NCBI GenBank assembly: GCA_964400515.1
Contig: CAYNTJ010000006.1
Span: 74,525 to 138,524, forward strand
Source of the DNA: JAAYHV01 sp964400515
GTDB lineage: Bacteria > Bacillota > Clostridia > Peptostreptococcales > Anaerovoracaceae
Direction of reading: 5' to 3'
Length of the DNA: 64,000 bases
In this document: positions 1 through 9,432 of the stretch, piece by piece
Position numbering within the stretch: the first letter of the stretch is position 1
How the letters are laid out: each line of letters starts with the position of its first letter
Position numbers and translations under genes: made by a program
Notes under the pieces: generated by a model
What the model was told of the DNA's origin: nothing
The model's database searches: none
Seen by the model: the letters and a program-made list of their open reading frames with translations, nothing else

Positions 1-1
1 T

Positions 2-1514
2 TTTGTAAGTTTAACAGGAACTATAAGTGGATATTTATGGGCTTTGCCTTTGGTTTTATTAGCCCTTATAGTAGGACTTTATTACTCATTTAGAATGAAG
101 TTCCCCCAAGTAAGATTATTTAAGGACATGCTACACTATTTAACTAAAGGTGGCACTTCCGATGAAGGTATTTCTTCATTCCAAGGTTTTGCAATGGCCC
201 TCGGCGGTAGAATCGGCGTAGGAAATATTGCAGGTGTTGGTACAGCCATCGCGTTTGGTGGGCCCGGCGCTGTATTTTGGATGTGGGTTATAGCATTTAT
301 TGGTGCTAGCACTGCATATGCAGAATCTGCATTATCACAGGTTTTCAAAGCTAAAATTGGTGGAGAATATCGTGGTGGCCCTGCCTTCTATATAGAAAAA
401 GGTATGAGAAACAAAACTTTTGGTAAGATCTTTGCTATACTTTTTGCAGTTGCTGCCATCATTGCAAACGGATTTACAGGACCTACAATTCAGGCATTTA
501 ACGTATCAGAAGCAATGAACAATGCCTGGGGACTAAATACAACAATAGTAGGCGTAGGGCTGGCTGCATTATTTGCCTTGGTAGTATTCGGAGGAATGAA
601 AAGAATCGGTAATGTTGCAGGAAAAGTTGTACCTGTAATGGCCGGTATATATGTAGTTTTAGCATTAATAATTTTAGCAATTAATTTCCAAAGAATACCT
701 GAAATGTTTGGCCTTATATTTGGATGTGCATTCAATGTTAATGCATTATACGGCGCAATTTGGGGACAGGCAATACTATGGGGAGTTAAGAGGGGGTATC
801 TACTCCAATGAAGCCGGTATGGGCTCCGGAGCCCACGCTTCTGCATCCGCAGAGGTATCCCACCCTGCTAAGCAAGGTTTGGCTCAATCCTTCTCTGTAT
901 ATGTTGATACTTTATTAGTATGTACCGCAACTGCGATTATGATTTTATCCACCGGCGCATATAATGTTTACTTAGGCGATGGATTTATTACTGAAAATAC
1001 AATCGTAGCAGGTATTGATGCAGGAACAGGATATACGCAAGCAGCCATAGATAGCTGGATTCCGGGACTTGGTTCATCGTTTATAGCCGTTGCAATATTC
1101 TTCTTTGCATTTACTACATTGTTAAGCTTTGCCTTCTATACGGATGCAAACATCAACTATATTGCCGGTGAATCAAAGAACAGAAAAGTGTATGTAACTA
1201 TTATGAGGGTGCTATTAACAGCTATTATTATTTTAGGTGCTGTAACAAAATCTGCAGCAGCATGGAATTTAGCAGATATAGGTGTGGGATTAATGTCTTG
1301 GGTTAACTTTATAGCTCTTATCTTGTTATCAGGAATTGCTGTTAAGACATTAAAAGATTACGAAAGACAAAAAGGTCTTGGATTAGATCCTGTATTTGAA
1401 CCAAAAGATATCGGTATTGATAATGCTGAACTTTGGGATGAAATTGCAGAGAAAAAATATAAAGATCTATTGGAAGCTAAGCATAAAGCAGAGGGAAACG
1501 CTAAGGCTCAATAA
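2..1514 (+). pseudogene. Alanine/glycine:cation symporter (AGCS family), 5'-partial and frameshifted
   Basis: Membrane symporter that takes up alanine or glycine with sodium or protons. The reading frame is already open at base 2 and reads SGYLWALPLVLLALIVGLYY, the usual start of the first long AGCS segment, so the true start lies just before the window. The first part reads in one frame to about base 795 (WGVKRG); the rest (IYSNEAGMGSGAHASASAEV, an AGCS signature) continues one frame over to 1514. Removing one G from the run of five at 792-796 restores KRGIYSN. Many hydrophobic segments follow, with a charged tail rich in K and E. Everything apart from the single base is intact, so this is either a recent inactivation or a homopolymer read error. 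Family assignment is firm; substrate is inferred from the family. Confidence 0.88.
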
Positions 1515-1575
1515 TTAATGTTTGAAAGTGTGTTTTAAATAAATAAATAATAATATGACAAAGGAGACTTAAGAA

Positions 1576-2571
1576 ATGGCCGTAAATTTAAAAGGTAGAA
1601 GTTTTTTGACACTGATGGATTTCACTCCACAGGAAATCAGGTATATGCTGGATTTGGCGCATGATTTGAAGGCAAAAAAGAGAGCAGGAGTAGTAAACAG
1701 TTTACTAAAGGGAAAGAATATTTGCCTGTTATTTGAAAAGAGCTCTACCAGAACAAGATGCGCTTTTGAAGTAGCTGCAATGGATGAAGGTGCAGGAGTA
1801 ACTTTCTTGGATTCCGGAAGCTCACAAATGGGTAAAAAAGAATCATTGGAAGACACTGCAAAGGTACTGGGAAGATTCTATGATGGTATTGAATATAGGG
1901 GATACGATCAAAAGGTAGTGGAAGATTTGGCAAAACATGCCGGAGTACCTATTTGGAACGGATTAACAGACGTTGATCACCCAACACAGATTTTAGCAGA
2001 CCTTCTAACAATAGAAGAGCATGTTGCAAAACCTTTAAATAAGGTGAAGGTAGTATTTTGCGGAGATATAAGAAACAACATGTCATATGCATGGATGTAT
2101 GGATGTGCAAAGATGGGAATGCATTATGTTGCATATGGACCTACAGAATTAGCAGAGCAGGTTGACAAAGAAGTAATTGCAAAAGCTAATGAAGTTGCAA
2201 AAGAAACAGGAGCAGTGATAGAAATAAGATCCGATGCTGAATGCCTTGTGGGAGCAGATGTACTATATACAGATGTATGGGCATCCATGGGAGAAGAAGC
2301 AGAAATACCAGAAAGAGTAAGAATGCTGACTCCATACAAAGTAACAATGGAAATGATAGAAAAGACAGGAAATCCGGATGTAATATTTGAACACTGCCTA
2401 CCTGCATTCCATGATTTTGAAACAAAGATGGCTAATAGCCAGAAGGAATTGGGATATGACATCCGTGAAGTAACCGATGAAGTATTCAGATCAAAGCATT
2501 CAGTTGTATTTGATGAAGCAGAAAACAGAATGCATACAATAAAAGCAGTTATCGTTGCAACTATTGCGTAA
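1576..2571 (+). CDS. argF: Ornithine carbamoyltransferase
   Basis: Cytosolic trimeric enzyme joining carbamoyl phosphate and ornithine to give citrulline, or running in reverse in arginine fermentation. At 331 aa it has the family's usual length. The carbamoyl-phosphate loop STRT is at residues 57-60, followed by EVAAMDEGAGVTFLDSGSSQ. The DHPTQ motif is present, and the ornithine loop HCLP is near residue 273. An AAGGAG site at 1561 sits 9 nt before the ATG. It stands alone, 60 nt after the amino-acid symporter and closed by its own terminator. No other arginine gene is in view, so anabolic (argF) versus catabolic (arcB) use cannot be decided. Confidence 0.95.
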   Translation: MAVNLKGRSFLTLMDFTPQEIRYMLDLAHDLKAKKRAGVVNSLLKGKNICLLFEKSSTRTRCAFEVAAMDEGAGVTFLDSGSSQMGKKESLEDTAKVLGRFYDGIEYRGYDQKVVEDLAKHAGVPIWNGLTDVDHPTQILADLLTIEEHVAKPLNKVKVVFCGDIRNNMSYAWMYGCAKMGMHYVAYGPTELAEQVDKEVIAKANEVAKETGAVIEIRSDAECLVGADVLYTDVWASMGEEAEIPERVRMLTPYKVTMEMIEKTGNPDVIFEHCLPAFHDFETKMANSQKELGYDIREVTDEVFRSKHSVVFDEAENRMHTIKAVIVATIA

Positions 2572-2591
2572 ACGAAACTCCATAAAGAGAT

Positions 2592-2618
2592 GAGCACCCC
2601 TTGGGTGCTCGTTTTTTT
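2592..2618 (+). terminator. Rho-independent terminator after argF
   Basis: Arms GAGCACCC and GGGTGCTC enclose a short CTT loop, followed by G and seven T residues. It lies 20 nt after the argF stop codon and separates argF from the ABC transporter genes. Confidence 0.9.
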
Positions 2619-2629
2619 ATTAATTTCTA

Positions 2630-2658
2630 TTTAAATTAATTGAAATTTATAGTATAAT
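2630..2658 (+). promoter_or_regulatory. Probable sigma-A promoter for the nucleoside ABC operon
   Basis: A perfect TATAAT lies at 2653-2658 in the 70-nt gap after the argF terminator. The -35 position (2630-2635, TTTAAA) matches poorly, so only the -10 is convincing. Confidence 0.5.
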
Positions 2659-2690
2659 AATTAAGATTAATAATTGAAAGGTAGGAGCCC

Positions 2691-4217
2691 ATGGAATATG
2701 TAGTTGAAATGTTAAACATAAGAAAAGAATTTCCCGGAATTGTAGCTAACGACGATGTTAACTTGCAATTGGAAAAGGGTGAAATACATGCACTGTTAGG
2801 AGAAAATGGTGCGGGAAAATCAACACTTATGAGTGTTCTTTTTGGTATGTATCAACCCGAAAAAGGAATTATAAAAATGAATGGGACAGAAGTGAGGATA
2901 AAAGACCCTAAGGAAGCCAATAAGCTTGGTATAGGGATGGTTCACCAACACTTTAAACTGGTTGAGAACTTTACGGCATTACAGAATATTATCCTTGGAG
3001 TGGAAGATACAAAAAATGGTATTTTACAAATGGATGAAGCTCGTAAAAAAGTAATGGAATTATCAGAGAAATATGGGCTTATGATAGAACCGGATGAAAA
3101 TATAGAGGATATCACTGTAGGAATGCAGCAGCGTGTTGAAATTCTAAAGATGCTTTATAGGGAAAATGAAATTTTGATATTTGATGAACCTACAGCAGTT
3201 CTTACTCCGCAAGAAATTGAAGAGTTAATGTCAATCATGAGAAAGCTGGTTAAGGAAGGCAAATCAATCCTTTTCATAACCCATAAGCTTAATGAAATCA
3301 AAGAAGTTGCAGATAGGTGTACAGTTCTTAGAAAAGGCAAAGGTATAGGAACTGTTGATGTGAAAACTACATCCAAGGAAGTTTTATCTGAGATGATGGT
3401 GGGCCGTAAGGTTGATTTGGTAGTGGATAAAGGTCCGGCTAAACCTGGGAATAACATATTTGAAGTAAACAATTTATCTGTTATAAGCAAAAGGACTAAG
3501 AAAAAAGTAGTTAATAACGTGTCCTTTAAGGTAAGAGAGGGAGAGATTGTATGTATAGCTGGTATTGACGGTAACGGTCAATCGGAGTTGGTATATGCTT
3601 TAACCGGAATGGGTCCTTATCATGAAGGGAGTATAAAATTAAATGGCGAGGATATAACCGATAAATCAATAAGACATAGGAATGTGGCAGGAATGGCCCA
3701 TATTCCTGAAGACAGACATAAGGATGGGCTTGTTCTTGATTATAGGTTGTCACAGAATCTTGTTTTGAAAAAATACTTTAAAGAAGGCTTCCAAAATCAT
3801 GGAGTGATCAATTTCAAAAATGTTGACAAGTATGCCAATGAACTCATGGATAAATATGATGTTCGTAGCGGCCAAGGGATTAACACACTGACAAGAAGTA
3901 TGTCCGGGGGAAATCAGCAGAAAGCTATAGTGGCAAGAGAAATTGAAGAAAATCCTGATATACTAATTGCAGTTCAACCCACAAGGGGGCTTGATGTGGG
4001 AGCTATAGAATATATACATAGACAGTTGGTTAAACAGAGGGATGCGGGCAGAGCAATATTGCTTGTTTCTTTGGAACTGGACGAAGTAATGAATTTAAGC
4101 GACAGGATATTGGTTATTTATGAAGGAGAAATAGTAGCAGAATTGGATCCTGATAAGACGAATATTCAAGAATTGGGACTTTACATGGCAGGTTCTAAAA
4201 GAAATGAGGTGGTGTAA
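2691..4217 (+). CDS. Nucleoside-type (BMP/RbsA-like) ABC importer ATP-binding protein
   Basis: Duplicated ATPase that powers a nucleoside or ribose-type importer from the cytoplasmic face. At 508 aa it has two ABC domains. The N-terminal half has Walker A GENGAGKST (about residues 37-45), a signature reading VGMQQR and Walker B ILIFDEPTAVLTPQE. The C-terminal half has a degenerate P-loop GIDGNGQSE, signature MSGGNQQ and a Walker B variant ILIAVQPTRGLDVG. This asymmetry is typical of RbsA/YufO-like proteins. The stop codon overlaps the permease start by one base (TAATG). The lipoprotein binding protein that usually precedes such ATPases is absent here, so it must be encoded elsewhere. Substrate is inferred from family. 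Confidence 0.9.
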   Translation: MEYVVEMLNIRKEFPGIVANDDVNLQLEKGEIHALLGENGAGKSTLMSVLFGMYQPEKGIIKMNGTEVRIKDPKEANKLGIGMVHQHFKLVENFTALQNIILGVEDTKNGILQMDEARKKVMELSEKYGLMIEPDENIEDITVGMQQRVEILKMLYRENEILIFDEPTAVLTPQEIEELMSIMRKLVKEGKSILFITHKLNEIKEVADRCTVLRKGKGIGTVDVKTTSKEVLSEMMVGRKVDLVVDKGPAKPGNNIFEVNNLSVISKRTKKKVVNNVSFKVREGEIVCIAGIDGNGQSELVYALTGMGPYHEGSIKLNGEDITDKSIRHRNVAGMAHIPEDRHKDGLVLDYRLSQNLVLKKYFKEGFQNHGVINFKNVDKYANELMDKYDVRSGQGINTLTRSMSGGNQQKAIVAREIEENPDILIAVQPTRGLDVGAIEYIHRQLVKQRDAGRAILLVSLELDEVMNLSDRILVIYEGEIVAELDPDKTNIQELGLYMAGSKRNEVV

Positions 4218-5377
4218 TGAGTTTAGTTAAGAGAATTGTATCATCTGAAGGCTTTAGTAAAGCTTTGGGATCCGTAGCGGCTATAATAATAGGACTTTTA
4301 TTGGGATTGATGGTGCTTATAATTGCTAACCCGGGAAATGCCTTTAATGGTTTTATAACCATTTTGGCGGGGGGCTTTACCGGTGGCGGAAGAGGCGTTG
4401 GCCAAGTCTTATACTTTTCAACACCCCTTATACTTACAGGTCTAAGCGTGGGCTTTGCTTTTAAAACAGGAATGTTTAATATTGGTGGAGCAGGCCAGTT
4501 TGTAATGGGCGCTGTGGCCGCAATATTTGTTGGAGTTTATGTAACTTCGGTACCGGCACCTTTTCACTGGATTTTAGCATTAATTGCCGCAGCAATAGTT
4601 GGCGGCATATGGGGCTTTGTTCCCGGAATGTTAAAGGCTTTATTCAATGTGCATGAAGTAATTTCCACAATAATGATGAACTATATAGGAATGTATTTAT
4701 GTAACTTTATTGTTAAAAACTGGCTATATAACAGCCTTAAGAATATTTCGGTTGATGTGAAATCAACTGCTGTTTTACCCAGGGCAGGTCTTGATAAAAT
4801 TTTTGTGACAATGCATGGTAATTATGCGGATGCGGCAACGATAAACAGTGGATTCATTATTGCCATAGGAGTTGCGATATTAATATATTTTGTATTGGAA
4901 AAAACAACATTTGGTTATGAATTAAAAGCAGTGGGATTCAACAAGAATGCCAGTAAATTTGCAGGCATGAATGAAAAAAGAAATATTATGCTTTCCATGA
5001 CTATAGCAGGTGCCTTAGCTGGTTTAGGCGGAGGCTTGTTGTTCCTGTCAGGTCCCACCGGAAGACATTTACAAGTGGTTGATGTGTTGGCAATGGAAGG
5101 CTTTAACGGTATATCTGTAGCATTGCTGGGGTTATCAAATCCCATTGGAATTATTTTTTCGGCAATATTTATTTCCTATTTGGCCCAGGGAGGTACTTAT
5201 CTTCAAACCTACAACTATATGCCGGAGGTAATAGATATTATCGTAGCTGTAATCATTTACTTCAGTGCCTTTTCTCTTATGTTCAGACAGCTTTTGCCTA
5301 AGCTGAAGAAAAAAAGCATGGAAAGACGGGAAATTAAAAAAGAATTATTAAATGAAGAAAAAGGAGGTGGAAAATAA
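4217..5377 (+). CDS. Nucleoside-type ABC transporter permease 1
   Basis: Integral membrane subunit (386 aa) of the importer encoded with the preceding ATPase, in the BPD_transp_2 (YufP/NupB-like) family. Hydrophobic spans alternate with glycine-rich stretches. The core MLKALFNVHEVISTIMMNYIG and GFNKNASKFAGMNEKRNIM segments are characteristic of this branch, as is the late LAMEGFNGISVALLG helix. The C-terminus is a short basic cytoplasmic tail. It overlaps both neighbours by one base, so the three subunits are probably translationally coupled. Specificity for nucleosides rather than other BMP ligands is inferred. Confidence 0.9.
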   Translation: MSLVKRIVSSEGFSKALGSVAAIIIGLLLGLMVLIIANPGNAFNGFITILAGGFTGGGRGVGQVLYFSTPLILTGLSVGFAFKTGMFNIGGAGQFVMGAVAAIFVGVYVTSVPAPFHWILALIAAAIVGGIWGFVPGMLKALFNVHEVISTIMMNYIGMYLCNFIVKNWLYNSLKNISVDVKSTAVLPRAGLDKIFVTMHGNYADAATINSGFIIAIGVAILIYFVLEKTTFGYELKAVGFNKNASKFAGMNEKRNIMLSMTIAGALAGLGGGLLFLSGPTGRHLQVVDVLAMEGFNGISVALLGLSNPIGIIFSAIFISYLAQGGTYLQTYNYMPEVIDIIVAVIIYFSAFSLMFRQLLPKLKKKSMERREIKKELLNEEKGGGK

Positions 5378-6336
5378 TGGGAGTATTTTATTTAATAGTA
5401 CAACAGACAATGTTTTTCACCATACCTTTATTAATAGTAGCCTTGGGCGGAATGTTTACAGAGCGCGGAGGAGTTACAAATATAGCATTGGATGGTACCA
5501 TGATTATGGGAGCATTTGCAGGAATATATTTTATAAATCAAACTCAGGACACTATGAGCGGAACATCTCAGCTCTTATTGGCAATGGGCGTTGCCATAGT
5601 GGTTGGAATTGCTTTTTCGGTATTCTTAGCATTTTCTGCAATTAACATGAAGGCAGATCAAATCATAGGCGGTACAGCTCTTAATTTGTTTGCCCCGGCG
5701 TTTGCCATATTTGCAGCTAGAACTATACAGGTAAACGGAGTTCAGCAAATACAATTCAGTAACACATTTAGAATAAGTAAGGTACCTATTTTAGGGGATA
5801 TTCCGATACTGGGAGATATGTTCTTCAAATCTTGCTATATAACAACATATATAGGCATATTAATATTAATACTGGCTACTTTTGTAATCTATAGAACTAA
5901 GTTTGGATTGAGATTAAGATCTTGCGGTGAACATCCTCAGGCCGCTGATTCCGTTGGTATTAATGTGTATAAAATGAGATATTCGGGAGTTATGATATCC
6001 GGAGCTTTGGGAGGACTTGGTGGATTGGTATTTATTATACCGACTTCAACAAACTTTAACGCAGATGTTGCGGGCTATGGATTTTTAGCACTGGCGGTAA
6101 TGATATGTGGTCAATGGAAACCGGTTAGAATATTTATCGTTTCAATATTCTTCGGCTGCATGAAGGCCTTAGCCGCAGCTTATTCAGCTGTACCGTTTTT
6201 GGCCAATGCACCGGTTACAAGTGACTTTTATAAGATGGCACCATTTATTGCAACATTAATAGTTATGGCCTTTTCATCTAAGAATTCCAGAGCGCCAAAA
6301 GCGGTTGCTCAACCTTATGATAAAGGTAGCAGATAA
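5377..6336 (+). CDS. Nucleoside-type ABC transporter permease 2
   Basis: Second membrane subunit (319 aa, shorter than its partner as usual for YufQ/NupC-like permeases). The ERGGVTNIALDGTMIMGAF segment after the first helix and the KFGLRLRSCGEHPQAADSVGI loop, which contacts the ATPase, identify the family. The permease pair and ATPase form the translocation core. A GGAGG site lies just before the ATG, which shares its A with the TAA stop of the preceding gene. The last base of this gene is also the first base of ygiQ. Confidence 0.9.
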   Translation: MGVFYLIVQQTMFFTIPLLIVALGGMFTERGGVTNIALDGTMIMGAFAGIYFINQTQDTMSGTSQLLLAMGVAIVVGIAFSVFLAFSAINMKADQIIGGTALNLFAPAFAIFAARTIQVNGVQQIQFSNTFRISKVPILGDIPILGDMFFKSCYITTYIGILILILATFVIYRTKFGLRLRSCGEHPQAADSVGINVYKMRYSGVMISGALGGLGGLVFIIPTSTNFNADVAGYGFLALAVMICGQWKPVRIFIVSIFFGCMKALAAAYSAVPFLANAPVTSDFYKMAPFIATLIVMAFSSKNSRAPKAVAQPYDKGSR

Positions 6337-8165
6337 TGTTTTTACCTATTGATATTTCGGAACTTCCGAAAAGAGGCTGGAACGAAGTTGATTTTGTCAT
6401 AATTACAGGAGATGCTTATGTTGACCATCATTCTTTTGGTACTGCAATTATTTCCAGACTATTAGAAAGATATGGCTATAAGGTTGGAATATTGGCGCAA
6501 CCTGATTTTCATGATACTAAAGACTTTAAAAGATTCGGTAAACCGAGACTGGGGTTTTTGATAAATAGTGGAACAGTGGATTCCATGGTGAATAATTATT
6601 CTGTTTTTAAGAGAAAAAGAAGAGTTGATGAGTATGCGCCCGGAGGGTCTTTTGGTAAAAGACCGGACCGGGCTGTTATCGTATACAGTAATAGAGTAAG
6701 AGAAGCATATAAAGGTGTGCCAATAATTATAGGGGGAATAGAAGCAAGTCTCAGGAGATTTGCCCATTATGATTATTGGGATGATAAAATAAGAAGATCC
6801 ATATTAATGGATTCCAGAGCCGATCTATTAATCTACGGTATGGGAGAAAAAGCTGTAATTGAAATTGCAGAAGCCCTTGATTCGGGGATATCAATAGAAG
6901 ATATCACATGGATAAGGGGGACATGCTATAAAACCAAAAGCAAGTCTTCCATACATGAGTATATGGAATTACCCGGCTATAAGGATGTTTTAAATGGCAA
7001 AAAAGAATATGCAAAAAGCTTTCTGATGCAATATAACAATAATGACCATATAACCGGGAAAATACTGGTGGAGAAGTATGATGAAAGTAATTATGTAGTT
7101 CAAAACCCACCCCAAGAACCCCTTAGCACAATGGAGCTGGACGATATTTATGAACTTCCATATGAAAATGAATATCATCCTTCATATGAAAAAGATGGCG
7201 GTATTCCGGCATTTAAAGAAGTTAAATTTAGCATAGTTTCTTCCAGGGGCTGTTTTGGGGGCTGTGCCTTTTGTGCAATAACCTATCATCAGGGAAGGGT
7301 TGTTAGGGGTAGAAGTAAGGAGTCCTTAGTAAAAGAAGCAAAAGCTCTTACAAGGAAAGCAGATTTTAAGGGTTATATCAATGATGTGGGAGGGCCAACA
7401 GCCAATTTTAGATCTCCGGCATGTGAAAAGCAATTGGAATACGGAGTTTGCATTAATAAAGATTGCCTTTATCCAAAACCGTGTAAAAGCATGAATATAG
7501 ACCATAGGGAATATCTCGATGTGCTGAAAAGTATAAGAGAGATAGATGGAATAAAGAAAGTGTTTATACGTTCGGGGATAAGGTACGACTATTTGATGGC
7601 TGACGAAAATTATAAAGAATTTTTAGATGAGCTTGTAAAATATCATGTAAGTGGAATATTAAAGGTGGCACCGGAACATATATCAAATAATGTACTAAAA
7701 TATATGAGAAAACCTCCAAAGGAAGTATTTACAAAATTCGTAAGGGAGTATATGAAAGCTAATGAAAGAATCGGCAAGAAGCAATACTTGATTCCATACT
7801 TAATTTCATCTCATCCCGGGTCCACGATTAACGATGCAATAGAATTGGCGATATTCCTTAAGGAATGGGGCTTCATACCAGACCAAGTGCAAGATTTTTA
7901 TCCGACTCCGGGAACATATGCTACTTGTATGTATTATACTGAAATTGATCCCTTTACCATGGAAAAAGTTTATGTTGCCAAGAGCCTGGATGAAAAGAAA
8001 AGGCAAAGGGCATTATTACATTTTAATAAACCATATAATAAAGAAATTGTAGTGGATACTTTAAAGAAAGCTAATAGAGAAGATCTTATTGAATACTTTT
8101 ATTCAAAGGGGAAAAATTATGAGCGTAATAAAGGAAATAGAAAAAGGAATAGAAAAGGGAATTGA
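6336..8165 (+). CDS. YgiQ family radical SAM protein (UPF0313)
   Basis: 609 aa, the usual length for YgiQ. It has an N-terminal cobalamin-binding-like or UPF0313 domain (WNEVDFVIITGDAYVDHHSFG, roughly residues 15-120). A radical SAM core follows, with the iron-sulfur motif CFGGCAFC (cysteines about 305, 309 and 312), then the conserved KVAPEH and DFYPTPGT segments. The tail is short and very basic. It is predicted to bind a 4Fe-4S cluster and S-adenosylmethionine; the reaction catalysed by this family is not established. It overlaps the second permease by one base and its 3' end overlaps the methyltransferase start by 47 nt. Transport genes and ygiQ sharing one transcript suggests co-expression, not necessarily shared function. 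Confidence 0.92.
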   Translation: MFLPIDISELPKRGWNEVDFVIITGDAYVDHHSFGTAIISRLLERYGYKVGILAQPDFHDTKDFKRFGKPRLGFLINSGTVDSMVNNYSVFKRKRRVDEYAPGGSFGKRPDRAVIVYSNRVREAYKGVPIIIGGIEASLRRFAHYDYWDDKIRRSILMDSRADLLIYGMGEKAVIEIAEALDSGISIEDITWIRGTCYKTKSKSSIHEYMELPGYKDVLNGKKEYAKSFLMQYNNNDHITGKILVEKYDESNYVVQNPPQEPLSTMELDDIYELPYENEYHPSYEKDGGIPAFKEVKFSIVSSRGCFGGCAFCAITYHQGRVVRGRSKESLVKEAKALTRKADFKGYINDVGGPTANFRSPACEKQLEYGVCINKDCLYPKPCKSMNIDHREYLDVLKSIREIDGIKKVFIRSGIRYDYLMADENYKEFLDELVKYHVSGILKVAPEHISNNVLKYMRKPPKEVFTKFVREYMKANERIGKKQYLIPYLISSHPGSTINDAIELAIFLKEWGFIPDQVQDFYPTPGTYATCMYYTEIDPFTMEKVYVAKSLDEKKRQRALLHFNKPYNKEIVVDTLKKANREDLIEYFYSKGKNYERNKGNRKRNRKGN

Positions 8166-9432
8166 AAAGTTTAACAGAGAGATTAGTGATGAATTCCTTT
8201 ACTCTGAATCCCACAGCTTTGAAACTACGGTGAATTCCGTATGCCTTGGTGATAATTTGGAGTATATGAAATGGCTTCTGAAAACCGGATATAAGGGGAA
8301 AATACAACTTGTATATATAGACCCTCCATTTTTTACCAAAGCCAAATATGATGCAACAATTAAACTGATTGATAAAAACGGCAATAAGGATTCAGTAAAA
8401 CATCTTGCATATGATGATTTATATGAAAGAGACCTTGAGGTGTACGTAGAAAATATTTCAGCAAGGCTGATGGCAATAAAAGAGCTTTTAAAGGATACGG
8501 GGCTTGTGTGGGTACACTTGGATTGGCATTCATCCCATTATGTTAAAATAATACTGGATGAAATATTTGGTGTTAACAGATTTGAAAATGAAATCATATG
8601 GAACTACAAGTCAGGAGGGACAAGTAAGAAGCATTTTTCCAAAAAACATGATACCTTGCTGGTTTACAGTAAAACTTCAGGCTACTACCTAAAGGTTCCG
8701 ACAGAGAAATCATACAATAGACAATTAAAGCCCTATAGATTTAAGAATGTTAAAGAATATCGTGATGACACGGGTTGGTATACAATGGTCAATATGAAGG
8801 ATGTTTGGTTTATTGACATGGTTGGGAGGACATCTAAGGAAAGAAACGGATATGCGACACAAAAGCCGGAAGCTTTATTAGAACGAATAGTAGAGTCTTC
8901 AACCAAGCCGGGAGATATTTGTGCGGATTTCTTTTGTGGCTCGGGAACTATGCTTTCCGTTGCAGATAGAATGGGTAGAAAGTGGATTGGTTGTGATCGG
9001 GAAAAACTGGCCATAGGGATTGCTAAAAAGAGACTTGACATACAAGAGGCAAAGTACTATTATTATCAAACAAATTCAAATAATTATATATATGATAAAT
9101 TTACCATGGTATGTGAAGCATCATCTGCTTTAGAAGACGGAAGATACTTATTAAACCTAAGAATACTTAAATTTATACCGAATATAAATGATGAGTATGT
9201 ATTAAAAAATGATAGGGAAAAGCTGAATGAAGTAATTATTAATGACCCTAAATGTCTTATAGACTATTTGATGATAGATGTTGAATATGATGGCAAATTA
9301 TTTCACCGTATATATACTTTTGAAAAGGATGACGAAGTCAGATTTTTTGCCAAAGGTAATATAGCAGTGATATTAGTTGATATATTTGGAAATGAATATT
9401 TTAATATCATTAATAGGGAGGAATATTTGTAA
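8119..9432 (+). CDS. Solitary beta-class DNA (adenine-N6) methyltransferase
   Basis: Predicted S-adenosylmethionine-dependent DNA methyltransferase of 437 aa. Catalytic motif IV, DPPF, is at residues 68-71 (YIDPPFFTKAKYD). The SAM-binding motif I (ADFFCGSGT) comes much later, near 269-277. That order (IV, target recognition, I) defines the beta class seen in CcrM-like and type III Mod enzymes. I chose the ATG at 8119 because AAAGGGG precedes it by 7 nt; an upstream TTG in the same frame at 8089 lacks a site. The start lies 47 nt inside ygiQ. No restriction endonuclease is nearby, so it looks like an orphan or epigenetic enzyme. The last 120 residues are not recognised. Target sequence cannot be predicted. 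Confidence 0.85.
   Translation: MSVIKEIEKGIEKGIEKFNREISDEFLYSESHSFETTVNSVCLGDNLEYMKWLLKTGYKGKIQLVYIDPPFFTKAKYDATIKLIDKNGNKDSVKHLAYDDLYERDLEVYVENISARLMAIKELLKDTGLVWVHLDWHSSHYVKIILDEIFGVNRFENEIIWNYKSGGTSKKHFSKKHDTLLVYSKTSGYYLKVPTEKSYNRQLKPYRFKNVKEYRDDTGWYTMVNMKDVWFIDMVGRTSKERNGYATQKPEALLERIVESSTKPGDICADFFCGSGTMLSVADRMGRKWIGCDREKLAIGIAKKRLDIQEAKYYYYQTNSNNYIYDKFTMVCEASSALEDGRYLLNLRILKFIPNINDEYVLKNDREKLNEVIINDPKCLIDYLMIDVEYDGKLFHRIYTFEKDDEVRFFAKGNIAVILVDIFGNEYFNIINREEYL

Noticed and set aside
136..348. Minus-strand ORFs rich in proline, serine and threonine opposite many genes (for example here, 15261-15704 and 32021-31728)
   Set aside because: They are antisense frames of membrane-protein genes; composition follows the codon pattern of the sense gene and no start signals are present.
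5352..5645. 97-aa ORF overlapping the second permease start in another frame
   Set aside because: Composition is atypical (many S, N and aromatic residues), it has no family resemblance and it lies within two strongly conserved permease genes.
8089..8118. Upstream in-frame TTG start for the DNA methyltransferase
   Set aside because: No ribosome binding site before it; the ATG at 8119 has AAAGGGG at a good distance and gives the family-like N-terminus.
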